In this document: piece by piece, positions 10,801-18,399 of the stretch
Layout of the letters: each line of letters begins with the position of its first letter
Position numbering within the stretch: the stretch's first letter is position 1
DNA from: CAYLKS01 sp964384205 [NCBI: uncultured bacterium]
GTDB taxonomy: Bacteria; JAGOEH01
NCBI GenBank assembly: GCA_964384205.1
Contig: CAYLKS010000001.1
Span: 62,978 to 118,416, forward strand
Direction of reading: 5' to 3'
DNA: 55,439 bases
Made by a program: the position numbers and the translations under genes
Notes under the pieces: model-generated
The model's input: the letters and a program-made list of their open reading frames with translations, nothing else
Told to the model about the DNA's origin: nothing
The model's database searches: none

Positions 10801-13186
10801 TACTTATAGATTCTTTATTTATACCTGTCTGGTTATCATAAAAAGCAATTACAATGGAAGCTTTGTTAGAAACATCCATAGCAAATGGAAGAGGATAAAT
10901 AGCCTGTATCTCCGGCTTAATCGTATCATAAGAATATGGGAACAACTTTATAATTAATTCCCTAACAGAATCTGCTTCTATTACAATTGAACTATCTTTA
11001 TAAGGGGTATAACCAGCTTTGTTTATAATTAAATTATAAGAGCCTGCTTTTACTTTTCCTGAAGAGAAAAAACCAGCTGTATCTGTCATTTTAAAAACTT
11101 TAACCGAATCATTATACAATTGAACAACAGCATTAATTAGAGGAGAATTTGTTATGCTATCAAATACAAAACCATTTAACACACCTTTTTTAAGTTCTTT
11201 AACAATCGGATAAACATTAATATCATTTATAGTATCTTTATCTTTAAGTTCTAAAATAACAGCACTGTCCATAAATAATGTTGAAGGGTAATAAGTTCGA
11301 TAAAATTTTTCAGTTTTTTCTGTAAATAAAATATATTTCCCCGGTGAAAGATTCAAAGAAAAACTTGAATCCAAGCCCACATCACTTATAAACACCTTCC
11401 CTAAAGAATTAATGGCTTTTACTTTAAAAGAATCTACTGGGTAATTTGGCTCTTTCAAAACTATTTTACCATTAATAACTGCTTTCGCCTGAATTTTATC
11501 TTTAATAAAATATTTAACCTCAATTTCTAAATCCATATTTCCTAAAAAAGAAGATACTTCTAAAGGGTCAGGGGAACCATCATTATTCCTATCAAAAAAA
11601 CCGAATCGATCCTCCAAATCAACCTTATTATTTTTATTAACATCAGCAACAACATACAAATAATATGTATTCTTTTTAAATATATCTAAAAAAAATTCCT
11701 GTTTATTTCCAATATTTAAAACTTCAAAAGAATGTCCATAAAGTAAAGTATCTGTTTTTAAATAAACAATATAATTATTATTATAAGATTTATCAATAAT
11801 CTTTCCTGTGAGTCTTAAGTAAGGATACAAAAGTATAATATTTTGATCTTCTAATTTTTCGCCTTCAGCAATATATATTGAATCACAACCATTATCATTT
11901 TCTTTCAAACAACTAAAAAACTCTCCATCATTATAAACAGAATCTGCATTTTCATCTAAAAATGCCCATACCTTATAAAAACCAGATTCCAATTTTCTAA
12001 AAATATATCTACTCGGGTAATCCAATATTATTTCTTGATGAAAATCAGAATTTTCACATACCACCCTAATTGGCCCCATATCACTTCTATTGGAAATAAC
12101 CTTTCCTAAAATAACTGACGAATTAGCTTGATATCTACTGAACAAAAAAATATAAATTCCATCTATAGAATCATCATTATTCAATGCTACCTTACTACAG
12201 GTTGTATCTTGTAACGTATCAATATAACATCCCATAATTTCAGCACTATCATATTCCCCATTGCCATTTTTATCCAAAAATGCCGAAATCAAATATCTGC
12301 CTACTGGCAAACTATCAAAAACAAAACCGCCATCGTCTCCAGCCTTAATTTTAAAAAAATTTTGATAGCTATTTATTTCAGGATTCAAAAAAGCTTTAAC
12401 GTAAATATCACTTTCTTTATCCTCTGTTAAATTATAAACAACCCCCTTTATCTTTCCTATTTTTGAAACTTTTTTATCCTCTAATACAATCTCAATCCCC
12501 TCTAAATTCTGGTTATCATCTAAATTTATTTCAATACAGCCATCCTCATCCCTATAACATTGCCGAAAATCATTGGTATCTATTTGATTATTTCCATTTG
12601 TATCTATAATACCATAAAGAACATAAGTGCCTTTAACAAGGCCTTCTAACTTAAAACTTCCATCATTTTGAACTATACAATTGAACAAAGTCTTATTTCC
12701 AGAATTTGGATTTAATACTGCCAATACATAAATATTATAATTTAAATATTCTGTGTTATTTATTATTTTTCCAGAAATCGATGAATTTCTATTATAATAC
12801 CCAATATCATGAATAATTATATTAATATCAGTTAAAATATCCGACTCATTTTGAACAACCAAAGTATCCATTTTATTGCCAGAAATAGAATAATAGCCAA
12901 AAGGCTCACTTTCATCATCAATGCTGGAATTATTATTCAAATCAATAAAAGCTAATAAAATATACTTACCAACTTTGACATTATTAAATTTATATGTCAT
13001 ATTAGAATTAGCTTCTATCATAGTGAGAGGGTTCTCAGTCCCCGAAATATAATCTGTTTTCATTAAAATGATCTGAACTGTTCCACTTAGATTTGATCGA
13101 TTATATACTCTCCCAGATATTTCAGCAGCATTAACTTGTAAAGTAAAAATTATCCATAATACTATAACATACAATGATATTTTCAT
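7637..13186 (-). CDS. Very large secreted multidomain protein with Ca-loop modules, FN3 repeats and T9SS sorting domain
   Basis: A 1,849-residue surface or extracellular protein. Residues 1-20 are a signal peptide. Residues ~21-560 hold five ~105-110-residue beta-sandwich modules, each ending in an EF-hand-like loop: DLNNNSSIDDESE (82), DTNGNNQIDTND (195), DKNGNGEYDSAE (305), DENADSVYNDGE (411), DVNKNNKVDLED (515). A carboxypeptidase-regulatory-like unit follows around 680-750. About nine fibronectin-III-like units come next, most opening with a D-x-x-x-P motif (DTIPPRF, DTISPIF, DENPPVF, DSEPPVI, DTTAPNI) and carrying TDEP in a central strand. The last ~80 residues are a T9SS type A sorting domain (NNYPNPFNPLT; FNIIGQRV; PTGIYFYRVKF). 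No catalytic motif is seen, so adhesion or a structural role is inferred. The ATG has a GGGGGG-type ribosome site. Confidence 0.88.
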   Translation of the reverse strand: MKISLYVIVLWIIFTLQVNAAEISGRVYNRSNLSGTVQIILMKTDYISGTENPLTMIEANSNMTYKFNNVKVGKYILLAFIDLNNNSSIDDESEPFGYYSISGNKMDTLVVQNESDILTDINIIIHDIGYYNRNSSISGKIINNTEYLNYNIYVLAVLNPNSGNKTLFNCIVQNDGSFKLEGLVKGTYVLYGIIDTNGNNQIDTNDFRQCYRDEDGCIEINLDDNQNLEGIEIVLEDKKVSKIGKIKGVVYNLTEDKESDIYVKAFLNPEINSYQNFFKIKAGDDGGFVFDSLPVGRYLISAFLDKNGNGEYDSAEIMGCYIDTLQDTTCSKVALNNDDSIDGIYIFLFSRYQANSSVILGKVISNRSDMGPIRVVCENSDFHQEIILDYPSRYIFRKLESGFYKVWAFLDENADSVYNDGEFFSCLKENDNGCDSIYIAEGEKLEDQNIILLYPYLRLTGKIIDKSYNNNYIVYLKTDTLLYGHSFEVLNIGNKQEFFLDIFKKNTYYLYVVADVNKNNKVDLEDRFGFFDRNNDGSPDPLEVSSFLGNMDLEIEVKYFIKDKIQAKAVINGKIVLKEPNYPVDSFKVKAINSLGKVFISDVGLDSSFSLNLSPGKYILFTEKTEKFYRTYYPSTLFMDSAVILELKDKDTINDINVYPIVKELKKGVLNGFVFDSITNSPLINAVVQLYNDSVKVFKMTDTAGFFSSGKVKAGSYNLIINKAGYTPYKDSSIVIEADSVRELIIKLFPYSYDTIKPEIQAIYPLPFAMDVSNKASIVIAFYDNQTGINKESISISINYQNILLNESDGYYKIGERAHGYIFRYSPKDNFLSGDTVYVSAEVQDLQNNKAHLEYYFVIQKDTIPPRFVNPPEIKEITEKSVYFIFSTNEKARAIVKYFEKEINDTLIYSIDGYQQNFNVFLTNLKSKTVYKGIIELYDQYGNGPHKSKIFHFKTLPAPDTISPIFVNEPYFPYISNSKALLVFKTDEPTNAIVVYGLTNALQDTILDRDYKKNHFITLDSLKEATEYFCKIVVFDRDSNSTESKLQAFSTKINEDENPPVFIRGPVITGIKTDQATLFALTNEIASVNISLEDTTGKVLSFYDDSLVYHKIDLIDLEPSTKYSYSIFAVDLNGNESEEIKGEFTTKKYEDTLLLIKNVRTVSSSNNSAMIMWENNKLTTGFVYYGTDMDNFDIFEETAVKRFHQVALSNLQVGVKYYFYIKSIDLSYNSIISDTFDFILEKIEDSEPPVIIAGPKVNIYDNKVVYQFKTDEPAIVQFTYWEENNQNLRNTITEEDFKEKHSLIISDLLPSTDYEFVLTMKDVNGNMSSWPQSGSSKLARQDKNVFITSFFDMYQTGKNSFNTNSNADTTAPNIILGPTAFERTDNYITLYWKTDEPSIGEAYCVKNDNSFNEYQTESEYTTEHYFSFYNLNSNSTYKFVIFNTDINNNGPVQYKDTLIYRTNLKPDNRPPELINEIKVTDITADRAVLISKTDKPAIAKVQLYNNEELIKDYASSFREKEHKVFLTNLLARNNYSSTNEFCDGSGNCSNDIIKEFETTAETDFKAPTLVDSAIVVGRDYFRIYLSFDELSTVLVEYSKLEGDNFISVSDLEPGREHDLLITNLEGNTVYKLICYYQDTYGNIDSLVGLIKSTDIYGDTIAPDKPLGLTFSFDELNRLILKWNGVLSKDVTGYNIYIKSGGSGGEFEKIASNIIDTEYIDDRDIYSDKEYAVTAIDIQGNESQKSILKITSVEENYNKEIKFNKLVVENNYPNPFNPLTIIKYYIPRAGTVEIDIFNIIGQRVFHIKKKQDSGWHKFIWEADNKYPTGIYFYRVKFSKDVIIRKMMILK
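11507..13126 (-). repeat. Five tandem ~108-residue modules with EF-hand-like loops
   Basis: These are residues ~21-560 of the large secreted protein. Each module runs from a (I/S)SG(R/K)(V/I) strand through a GxYxL(Y/L)AF(I/L)D strand to a D-x-N-x-N-x-x-x-D-x-x-E loop. The loops recur at residues 82, 195, 305, 411 and 515. The loop pattern is that of Ca-binding EF-hand/dockerin-type loops, but the flanking helices are absent. Confidence 0.75.
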
Positions 13187-13288
13187 AATATCCCCCCTTG
13201 AACTATTCGCAAAATTATTTCTCTGTTATATAAAAATACATTAAAAAAGTTTTTTGTCAATTATTTAAAACTAAATTAAAATTTTATC

Positions 13289-13316
13289 TTGAAAAAAAAT
13301 ATATTTTTTTTATAAT
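13289..13316 (+). promoter_or_regulatory. Promoter of the secreted esterase gene
   Basis: TTGAAA (13289-13294), 16-nt spacer, TATAAT (13311-13316), about 43 nt upstream of the ATG at 13359. Confidence 0.6.
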
Positions 13317-13358
13317 TAATACTGGGTTCTATAGCTACAGCTACAAAAAGGAGAAATT

Positions 13359-14237
13359 ATGAAAAATCTTTATGTGATACTAATATTAATAATTTTATAT
13401 ATAAGCATAAGCGCGCAAAATGGTGTTATTTATGAAAATTTAACTATGCAAAGTAAAATACTCAATGGTAAAGTAAAATATGATATTTATTTACCTCCTG
13501 ATTATAATATCTCTCAAAGATTATATCCTGTAGTTTATCTACTACATGGTTTTACGGATGACAATACAGCATGGGTACAATTTGGAGAAATCCAATATAC
13601 AATGGATAATGGAATAAAAGACGGAAATATAACCCCAATGATAATTGTAATGCCAGATGCAAAAGTTTCCTGGTATATCAATGATTATCAAAATAATTAT
13701 CCTTTCGAAGATATGTTTATCAAAGAATTTATCCCATTTATTGAAAACAAATATAGAATAAGAAAAGAAAAAAGTTATCGAGCTGTTAGTGGTTTATCTA
13801 TGGGAGGATGGGGAAGCTTAGTATATGCTTTAAAACATCCTGATTTATTTTATGTATGTGCTCCAATTAGTGCCGCAATATGGACTGATTCTTATTTAGT
13901 TAATTTAGAAGACAAAAGATATGAACGATATTTCAAAAATATTTTTGGAGATAATCTTAAAGGAAAAGAAAGATTAAATGCACATTATAGAAATAACAAT
14001 CCTATAGATCTTGCAAAAAAATTAGACACTAAGACTTTAAACTCTATAAAATTTTATATTACTTGCGGTGATGATGATGCATTATCAATTGGAAATTGCC
14101 TTTTACATCAAATATTATTAGAAAAACAGGTTTATCACGAATTCAGAATAGATGACGGTGGCCATAAATGGCAATATTTTAGAAGCCATGTAAAAGAATG
14201 TCTGATGTTCATTAGTAAATATTTCCACAGATTTTAA
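13359..14237 (+). CDS. Secreted esterase of the esterase D / feruloyl-esterase-like family
   Basis: A 292-residue alpha/beta hydrolase with a signal peptide (residues 1-19, ending SISAQ). The oxyanion region is YLLHGFTDD and the nucleophile elbow is GLSMGG (145-150, Ser147). The acid and base candidates are in ITCGDDDALS and DDGGHKWQYF. This family includes carbohydrate-ester hydrolases and S-formylglutathione-hydrolase-like enzymes; secretion favours a polysaccharide or aryl-ester substrate, but the substrate cannot be read from the sequence. An AAAAGGAGAAA ribosome site precedes the ATG. The DHOD-like gene follows after 22 nt. No T9SS tail is present. Confidence 0.85.
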   Translation: MKNLYVILILIILYISISAQNGVIYENLTMQSKILNGKVKYDIYLPPDYNISQRLYPVVYLLHGFTDDNTAWVQFGEIQYTMDNGIKDGNITPMIIVMPDAKVSWYINDYQNNYPFEDMFIKEFIPFIENKYRIRKEKSYRAVSGLSMGGWGSLVYALKHPDLFYVCAPISAAIWTDSYLVNLEDKRYERYFKNIFGDNLKGKERLNAHYRNNNPIDLAKKLDTKTLNSIKFYITCGDDDALSIGNCLLHQILLEKQVYHEFRIDDGGHKWQYFRSHVKECLMFISKYFHRF

Positions 14238-14259
14238 AATTTTAATAAGGAGTAAACAA

Positions 14260-15243
14260 ATGGCTGACTTATCTACTTATTATCTTGGGATCGAATTAAA
14301 AAACCCTATTATTGCTTCAAGTAGCAGTCTTACCAGTAATATATCAAAATTAAAAAAGATCGAAGAAGCAGGGGCAGGAGCTGTAGTGCTAAAATCTTTA
14401 TTTGAAGAACAAGTCCTCTTTGAAAATAAAGAAACTTTAGATCAAGGCGATTCAGCATGGCATACTGAAGTCTATGACTATATAAATAAAATATCAATGG
14501 AATATGGGCCAGACTACTATATAAAACTCATAAAAGATGCAAAAAAAGAACTCAGTATTCCAGTTATAGCAAGCTTAAATTGTATTTCTGATAAAGTATG
14601 GATTGATTATTCTAAAAAAATAGAAGATGCTGGGGCCGATGCATTAGAACTAAACCTTGCTATATTGCCGAATAATCCAGACAAAAATTCACTTGATATA
14701 GAAAATTTATACATAGAAATTATAAAAAATGTTAGAAAAAGTATAAAACTTCCATTATCAATTAAAATAGGCCCATTTTTTACAAACTTATCTAATATTG
14801 TTCAAAAATTTTCAGATATTGGAATAAATGGAATAGTCCTCTTTAATAGATTCTACAACTTTGATATCGATATTGAAAAAATAAAATTAAAACCTGCAAA
14901 TATTTTAAGTTCACCAACTGAAATGTATACCTCTTTAAGATGGACATCCCTTTTGTCAGGTCAATTTGAATTTGATATTGCAGCCTCTACAGGAATTTAT
15001 AATGCTGAAAGTGTAATCAAATTCTTATTAGGCGGGGCAACAGTTTGCCAGATATGCTCTGTGTTATATAAAAATGGTATTGATTCTATCACAAATATCC
15101 TAAAAGGTATTGAAGAATGGATGAATAAAAAAAATTATAAAACAATTAGTGATTTTAGAGGGTTATTAAGTAGATCAAGAAGTGAATATCCAGAAAGTTA
15201 TGAAAGACTCCAATATATAAAAGGACTAACCGGGATAGAATAA
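14260..15243 (+). CDS. Dihydroorotate-dehydrogenase-like flavoprotein
   Basis: A 327-residue TIM-barrel flavoprotein of the DHOD-like subfamily, related to PyrD but usually found outside pyrimidine operons. It starts YYLGIELKNPIIASSSSL, the family FMN-binding opening. AGAGAVVLKSLFEEQ, IASLNCIS and the C-terminal GGATVCQICSVLYKNG phosphate-binding region are also visible. No pyr genes are nearby, so orotate synthesis is not implied. It has a GGAG ribosome site and is co-directional with the esterase. It converges with cobO, with 1 nt between stop codons. Confidence 0.82.
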   Translation: MADLSTYYLGIELKNPIIASSSSLTSNISKLKKIEEAGAGAVVLKSLFEEQVLFENKETLDQGDSAWHTEVYDYINKISMEYGPDYYIKLIKDAKKELSIPVIASLNCISDKVWIDYSKKIEDAGADALELNLAILPNNPDKNSLDIENLYIEIIKNVRKSIKLPLSIKIGPFFTNLSNIVQKFSDIGINGIVLFNRFYNFDIDIEKIKLKPANILSSPTEMYTSLRWTSLLSGQFEFDIAASTGIYNAESVIKFLLGGATVCQICSVLYKNGIDSITNILKGIEEWMNKKNYKTISDFRGLLSRSRSEYPESYERLQYIKGLTGIE

Positions 15244-15244
15244 T

Positions 15245-15763
15245 CTAAAATTCTATCCCCTTTCTTGCCTGAATTCCTTTTTGATAATAATGTTTTATTT
15301 CTTTCATTTCAGTAATTAAATCAGCGTATTCAAAAAATTCATTTGGCATTTTACGACCTGTAATCACCACTTCCTTAGAAACCGGTTTATTTTTCAAAAC
15401 ATCTATAACATCTTTTACAGAAATTAATTCATAATAAAGCGCAATATTTAATTCATCTAAAATTATAACATCATACTCTTCTTCAAAAATAGCTCTTTTG
15501 ACCTGTTCCCAACCATTTCTTGCTATTTCAATATCTTCCTCTGTCGGCTTTTTATAAATGAAACACTCTCTCCCATATTGCCTTATAAAAATTCTATCCT
15601 CAAATTTTTTCAAGGCTTTAATTTCACTATATTCCTGTCCCTTTACAAATTGCGCAAAAAATATCTTCAAACCAGCCCCATAGGCTCTTATTGCAAGACC
15701 AATAGCGGCCGTTGTTTTTCCTTTTCCATCTCCTGTATAAATTTGAATATAACCTTTATCCAT
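15245..15763 (-). CDS. cobO: Cob(I)alamin adenosyltransferase, CobA/CobO type
   Basis: It transfers adenosyl from ATP to cob(I)alamin to make coenzyme B12. The P-loop GDGKGKTT is near the N-terminus, and FAQFVKG, VILDELNIAL and VITGRKMP are family motifs. I start it at the ATG at 15763 (MDKGYIQIYTG, 172 residues). A GAGGAG ribosome site sits 8 nt upstream, and an upstream in-frame ATG at 15784 would read through that site and overlap udk. It lies directly downstream of udk. No cobalamin riboswitch and no other B12 gene is in the window, so a salvage role is likely. Confidence 0.92.
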   Translation of the reverse strand: MDKGYIQIYTGDGKGKTTAAIGLAIRAYGAGLKIFFAQFVKGQEYSEIKALKKFEDRIFIRQYGRECFIYKKPTEEDIEIARNGWEQVKRAIFEEEYDVIILDELNIALYYELISVKDVIDVLKNKPVSKEVVITGRKMPNEFFEYADLITEMKEIKHYYQKGIQARKGIEF

Positions 15764-15776
15764 TTTACATTCTCCT

Positions 15777-16391
15777 CTAATCATCTATAATGTTTTTCAA
15801 AAAAGGAATAAATACATTTATTGCTCTTTGATTAAATCCTCCCTCTGGAACTATAATATCCGCATAAACTTTAGTGGGCTCCACAAATTCATAATGCCCT
15901 GGTCGTACAAATTCTAAATATTGACTAACTACAGAGTCTAATGTCCTCCCTCTGTCTTTGATATCTCTTTTCAATCTTCTAATAAACCTAATATCATCTG
16001 GAGTATCTACATAAATCTTCAAATCTATCAAATCCCTTATTTTCTTGTAAAAAAATATAAAAATCCCCTCCACAATTATTAATTTTTTTGGCTTAACTAA
16101 TGTAGTCTCTTCTAATCTTTTATTACGAACAAAATCATACTGCGGCATTTGAATTATTTCATTATTTTTTAAACTCTTTAGTTGATTATATAATAATTCA
16201 TTATCAATGGCATCAGGATGATCAAAATTAAAAGCAGTAATATTATCATTATTAACATATTCAGCCGATTTATAATAATTATCTTGAGGTATAAATACAA
16301 AATCCTTTATTATTTTTTCAATATTTTTAACTATTGTTGTTTTTCCAGAACCGGAACCACCACATATACCAATAATTTTAGACTGTTTCAT
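15777..16391 (-). CDS. udk: Uridine kinase
   Basis: It phosphorylates uridine and cytidine for pyrimidine salvage. The 204 residues contain the P-loop GGSGSGKTT, the QDNYYKS and FDHPDAID nucleoside-site segments, the VEGIFIF strand, [12 protein letters not shown] (lid region) and [17 protein letters not shown], all typical of Udk. There is no ribosome site; a promoter -10 box ends 10 nt before the ATG, predicting a leader of only a few bases. It is separated from the upstream glycosyltransferase by a strong terminator and is followed by cobO. Confidence 0.95.
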   Translation of the reverse strand: MKQSKIIGICGGSGSGKTTIVKNIEKIIKDFVFIPQDNYYKSAEYVNNDNITAFNFDHPDAIDNELLYNQLKSLKNNEIIQMPQYDFVRNKRLEETTLVKPKKLIIVEGIFIFFYKKIRDLIDLKIYVDTPDDIRFIRRLKRDIKDRGRTLDSVVSQYLEFVRPGHYEFVEPTKVYADIIVPEGGFNQRAINVFIPFLKNIIDD

Positions 16392-16401
16392 AACATCTTT
16401 G

Positions 16402-16429
16402 AATATAATCGAAAATCCAGATAATTCAA
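16402..16429 (-). promoter_or_regulatory. Promoter of udk, near-leaderless
   Basis: On the minus strand: TTGAAT (16429-16424), 16 nt, TATATT (16407-16402). The -10 ends 10 nt before the ATG at 16391. No ribosome site is seen. Confidence 0.5.
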
Positions 16430-16443
16430 GATAAATTTATCAC

Positions 16444-16481
16444 AAAAAATAAAAAAAGGTGGGCTTGGAAAACACCCACCT
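16444..16481 (-). terminator. Rho-independent terminator after the two-domain glycosyltransferase
   Basis: On the minus strand the stem AGGTGGG (16481-16475) pairs with CCCACCT (16463-16457) around an 11-nt loop, followed by a T-rich tract. It closes the transcript 12 nt after the glycosyltransferase stop codon. Confidence 0.9.
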
Positions 16482-16492
16482 CAAGAGCAAAA

Positions 16493-17980
16493 TTATTTGC
16501 CAGCCTTCAAACGCTTATTTAATTCCTGCCTTCTTTTTAAAGCAGAAAGTCGCGCATGCAATTTATTTCTCACTTTCATAAGAGGTTCACGAGTCACATC
16601 TGTATTATCATCATGTCTCCTATATCTATATAATACCTTATGCACTCTATCAACATCATATTTTTCAGAAACCTTAAGAACCATATCATAATCCTCACCA
16701 AAATTTCCATAATGCTCAGCATCATATAATCCAAATTCCTCTAAAACAACCTTTGGGAAAACCCTCAAAGCACCAGCACCGTCTGTCCTCAAAATATTAT
16801 TTCTATCATATTCAAGATGTTTTATAACTCCCAACTCTGGCAAAGGATTCCCAGCCTCATCCATCAATTCATAATACGAAATAGCAAGACCGCATTTAGG
16901 ATGAGATTCTAAATGACCAACCATACACTCCAATGTTTCTGGCAAATATTCATCATCACTATCAAGCTGACAAATATACTTTCCTTTTGATTCTTTAATA
17001 CCTCTATTCAAAGCATCTGCAATAGACTTCCCATTATTTCTTATTAATCTAACTCTTTTATCAGTAAAACTCTCTACTATCTCACATGTTCTATCAATTG
17101 ATCCATTATCAACAACAATAATTTCAAAATCATCAAAAGTACCATCCAATACTTTCTGTATTGCATTACCAATATATTTCTCTCTATTTAAAACAGGAAT
17201 TACTACACTTGCCATAACTTCATATCTGGCATTAGAATAATCCACTTCCCAATTTTCATGTTCTAAAAAAGCTTCTCGCCTTTTTAACATAGCAAAAAAT
17301 ACTTCTTTAGTTTCTTTTTCCATTTCAGGTGGATAAAAAAGATAAGAAAATTGGCCTAACCCACTACCACCGGGGGAAAACAATTTCTTTGATAAATCAT
17401 CATCTACCTTTTTTTCCTCTGGCTTAACTGTACTATACAAAAAAAATTTAATATGTGCTATTTTATACTTATCAGTAATTTTTAACCACATATCATAATC
17501 TTCCATTATTTTTAAATTTTCATCAAATAGTCCCATTTCTTTTAAATATGCCACTCTATAAGCTTTTATATAACCAAAGTCAAATCTTTCTTCAATCTGC
17601 CCTTCCCAATCAAACAACTCCACCTTTGACAAACCATCTTCTAACTCTTGATAATAATCAGAATAAGCAATCCCATATATACTATCTTTAAATACTTTTG
17701 TGAAATTTTCAATAAAATTATATTCCGGAATTATATACGGAGGTAATGCTATAAAAATATCCCCTCCATATTTATTAATTATATAATTAAATACTTTTGC
17801 CCTAATATCTAATTCTAAATTTTCCACTGTATAATCCAGCTCGTCTATTTTAGGAACAGGTCTGTTACAAAAATTAGCAATTATTAATTTAAAATCATTA
17901 CTTGTCGATGTTGCAAAAGCCTTTAGCACTCTATCCAAAGGCTGCTTATCATCATAAACAGGAAAAAAAATAGTTATCAT
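16493..17980 (-). CDS. Tandem family 2 glycosyltransferase protein
   Basis: About 495 residues with two GT-A domains. The N-terminal half (ITIFFPVYDD; ENLKIMEDYDMWLKITDKY) keeps the GT2 fold cues but lacks a clear DxD. The C-terminal half is a full GT2 domain: SVVIPVLNREKYI, VVDNGSIDRT, QLDSDDEYLP with the metal-binding DxD, and GEDYDMVLKVSEKY. It probably transfers sugars in surface-polysaccharide or glycoprotein synthesis; donor and acceptor are unknown. I start at the ATG at 17980 because GGAGGG lies 8 nt upstream; an ATG at 17998 would place that ribosome site inside the gene. A terminator follows. Confidence 0.85.
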   Translation of the reverse strand: MITIFFPVYDDKQPLDRVLKAFATSTSNDFKLIIANFCNRPVPKIDELDYTVENLELDIRAKVFNYIINKYGGDIFIALPPYIIPEYNFIENFTKVFKDSIYGIAYSDYYQELEDGLSKVELFDWEGQIEERFDFGYIKAYRVAYLKEMGLFDENLKIMEDYDMWLKITDKYKIAHIKFFLYSTVKPEEKKVDDDLSKKLFSPGGSGLGQFSYLFYPPEMEKETKEVFFAMLKRREAFLEHENWEVDYSNARYEVMASVVIPVLNREKYIGNAIQKVLDGTFDDFEIIVVDNGSIDRTCEIVESFTDKRVRLIRNNGKSIADALNRGIKESKGKYICQLDSDDEYLPETLECMVGHLESHPKCGLAISYYELMDEAGNPLPELGVIKHLEYDRNNILRTDGAGALRVFPKVVLEEFGLYDAEHYGNFGEDYDMVLKVSEKYDVDRVHKVLYRYRRHDDNTDVTREPLMKVRNKLHARLSALKRRQELNKRLKAGK

Positions 17981-18020
17981 TATTGTTCCCTCCTTCATAA
18001 ACTTAAAATAAAAATCATAT

Positions 18021-18338
18021 TTATATATAAATAGCCTTCAACTTATTTAAAAAAGTACCGCAAAAAATATTCCTATTCAAATTTAAACTCCCAAAACAAA
18101 AGCTATAATAATTTTCATAATTCTGAAGTTTCTTTTTTAAAGGCCATTTATTATCACATATACTCCCATATAATAATTCTATAAATAATAAAAACTGTTT
18201 TTTTAACATTTCTAAAATAATTTTTATATTCTTAATACAACTACTCACAATATTTCCTCTCTTTAAAACTTGAAAATCATATACACTATGAAAAATATAA
18301 AAAGATATATTATGCATTTTTTTAATAAATCTTCTCAT
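18021..18338 (-). CDS. Hypothetical small basic protein, unrecognised
   Basis: A 105-residue open frame (MRRFIKKMHNISFYIFHSV...) with no family I recognise and no clear signal peptide; the middle is hydrophobic-helical (LEMLKKQFLLFIELLYGS). It fills an otherwise empty 400-bp gap. A promoter (18347-18375) places transcription start almost on its ATG. That supports expression, but the promoter could equally serve the glycosyltransferase downstream. It has no ribosome site. It may be a leaderless gene or merely an open frame in the 5' leader. Confidence 0.35.
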   Translation of the reverse strand: MRRFIKKMHNISFYIFHSVYDFQVLKRGNIVSSCIKNIKIILEMLKKQFLLFIELLYGSICDNKWPLKKKLQNYENYYSFCFGSLNLNRNIFCGTFLNKLKAIYI

Positions 18339-18346
18339 CAATTATA

Positions 18347-18375
18347 AAAATAAAAAATTTTAATTTAAAAGTCAA
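18347..18375 (-). promoter_or_regulatory. Promoter upstream of the 18338 ORF and glycosyltransferase
   Basis: On the minus strand: TTGACT (18375-18370), 17 nt, TATTTT (18352-18347). The predicted start falls around 18340, at the small ORF's start codon. Confidence 0.5.
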
Positions 18376-18399
18376 GAAATTAAATTAATTTTTAAACTT

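Noticed and set aside
11507-13126. Reading the D-x-N-x-N loops as cellulosomal dockerins
   Set aside because: Dockerins have two loops about 24 residues apart with helices. Here single loops recur every ~108 residues inside beta modules, and no cohesin is present.
14260-15243. Calling the DHOD-like gene pyrD
   Set aside because: It belongs to the DHOD-like subfamily and there are no pyrimidine biosynthesis neighbours, so orotate formation is not supported.
15764-15784. Longer cobO start at 15784
   Set aside because: It would place the GAGGAG ribosome site inside the coding region and overlap udk; the ATG at 15763 is correctly spaced.
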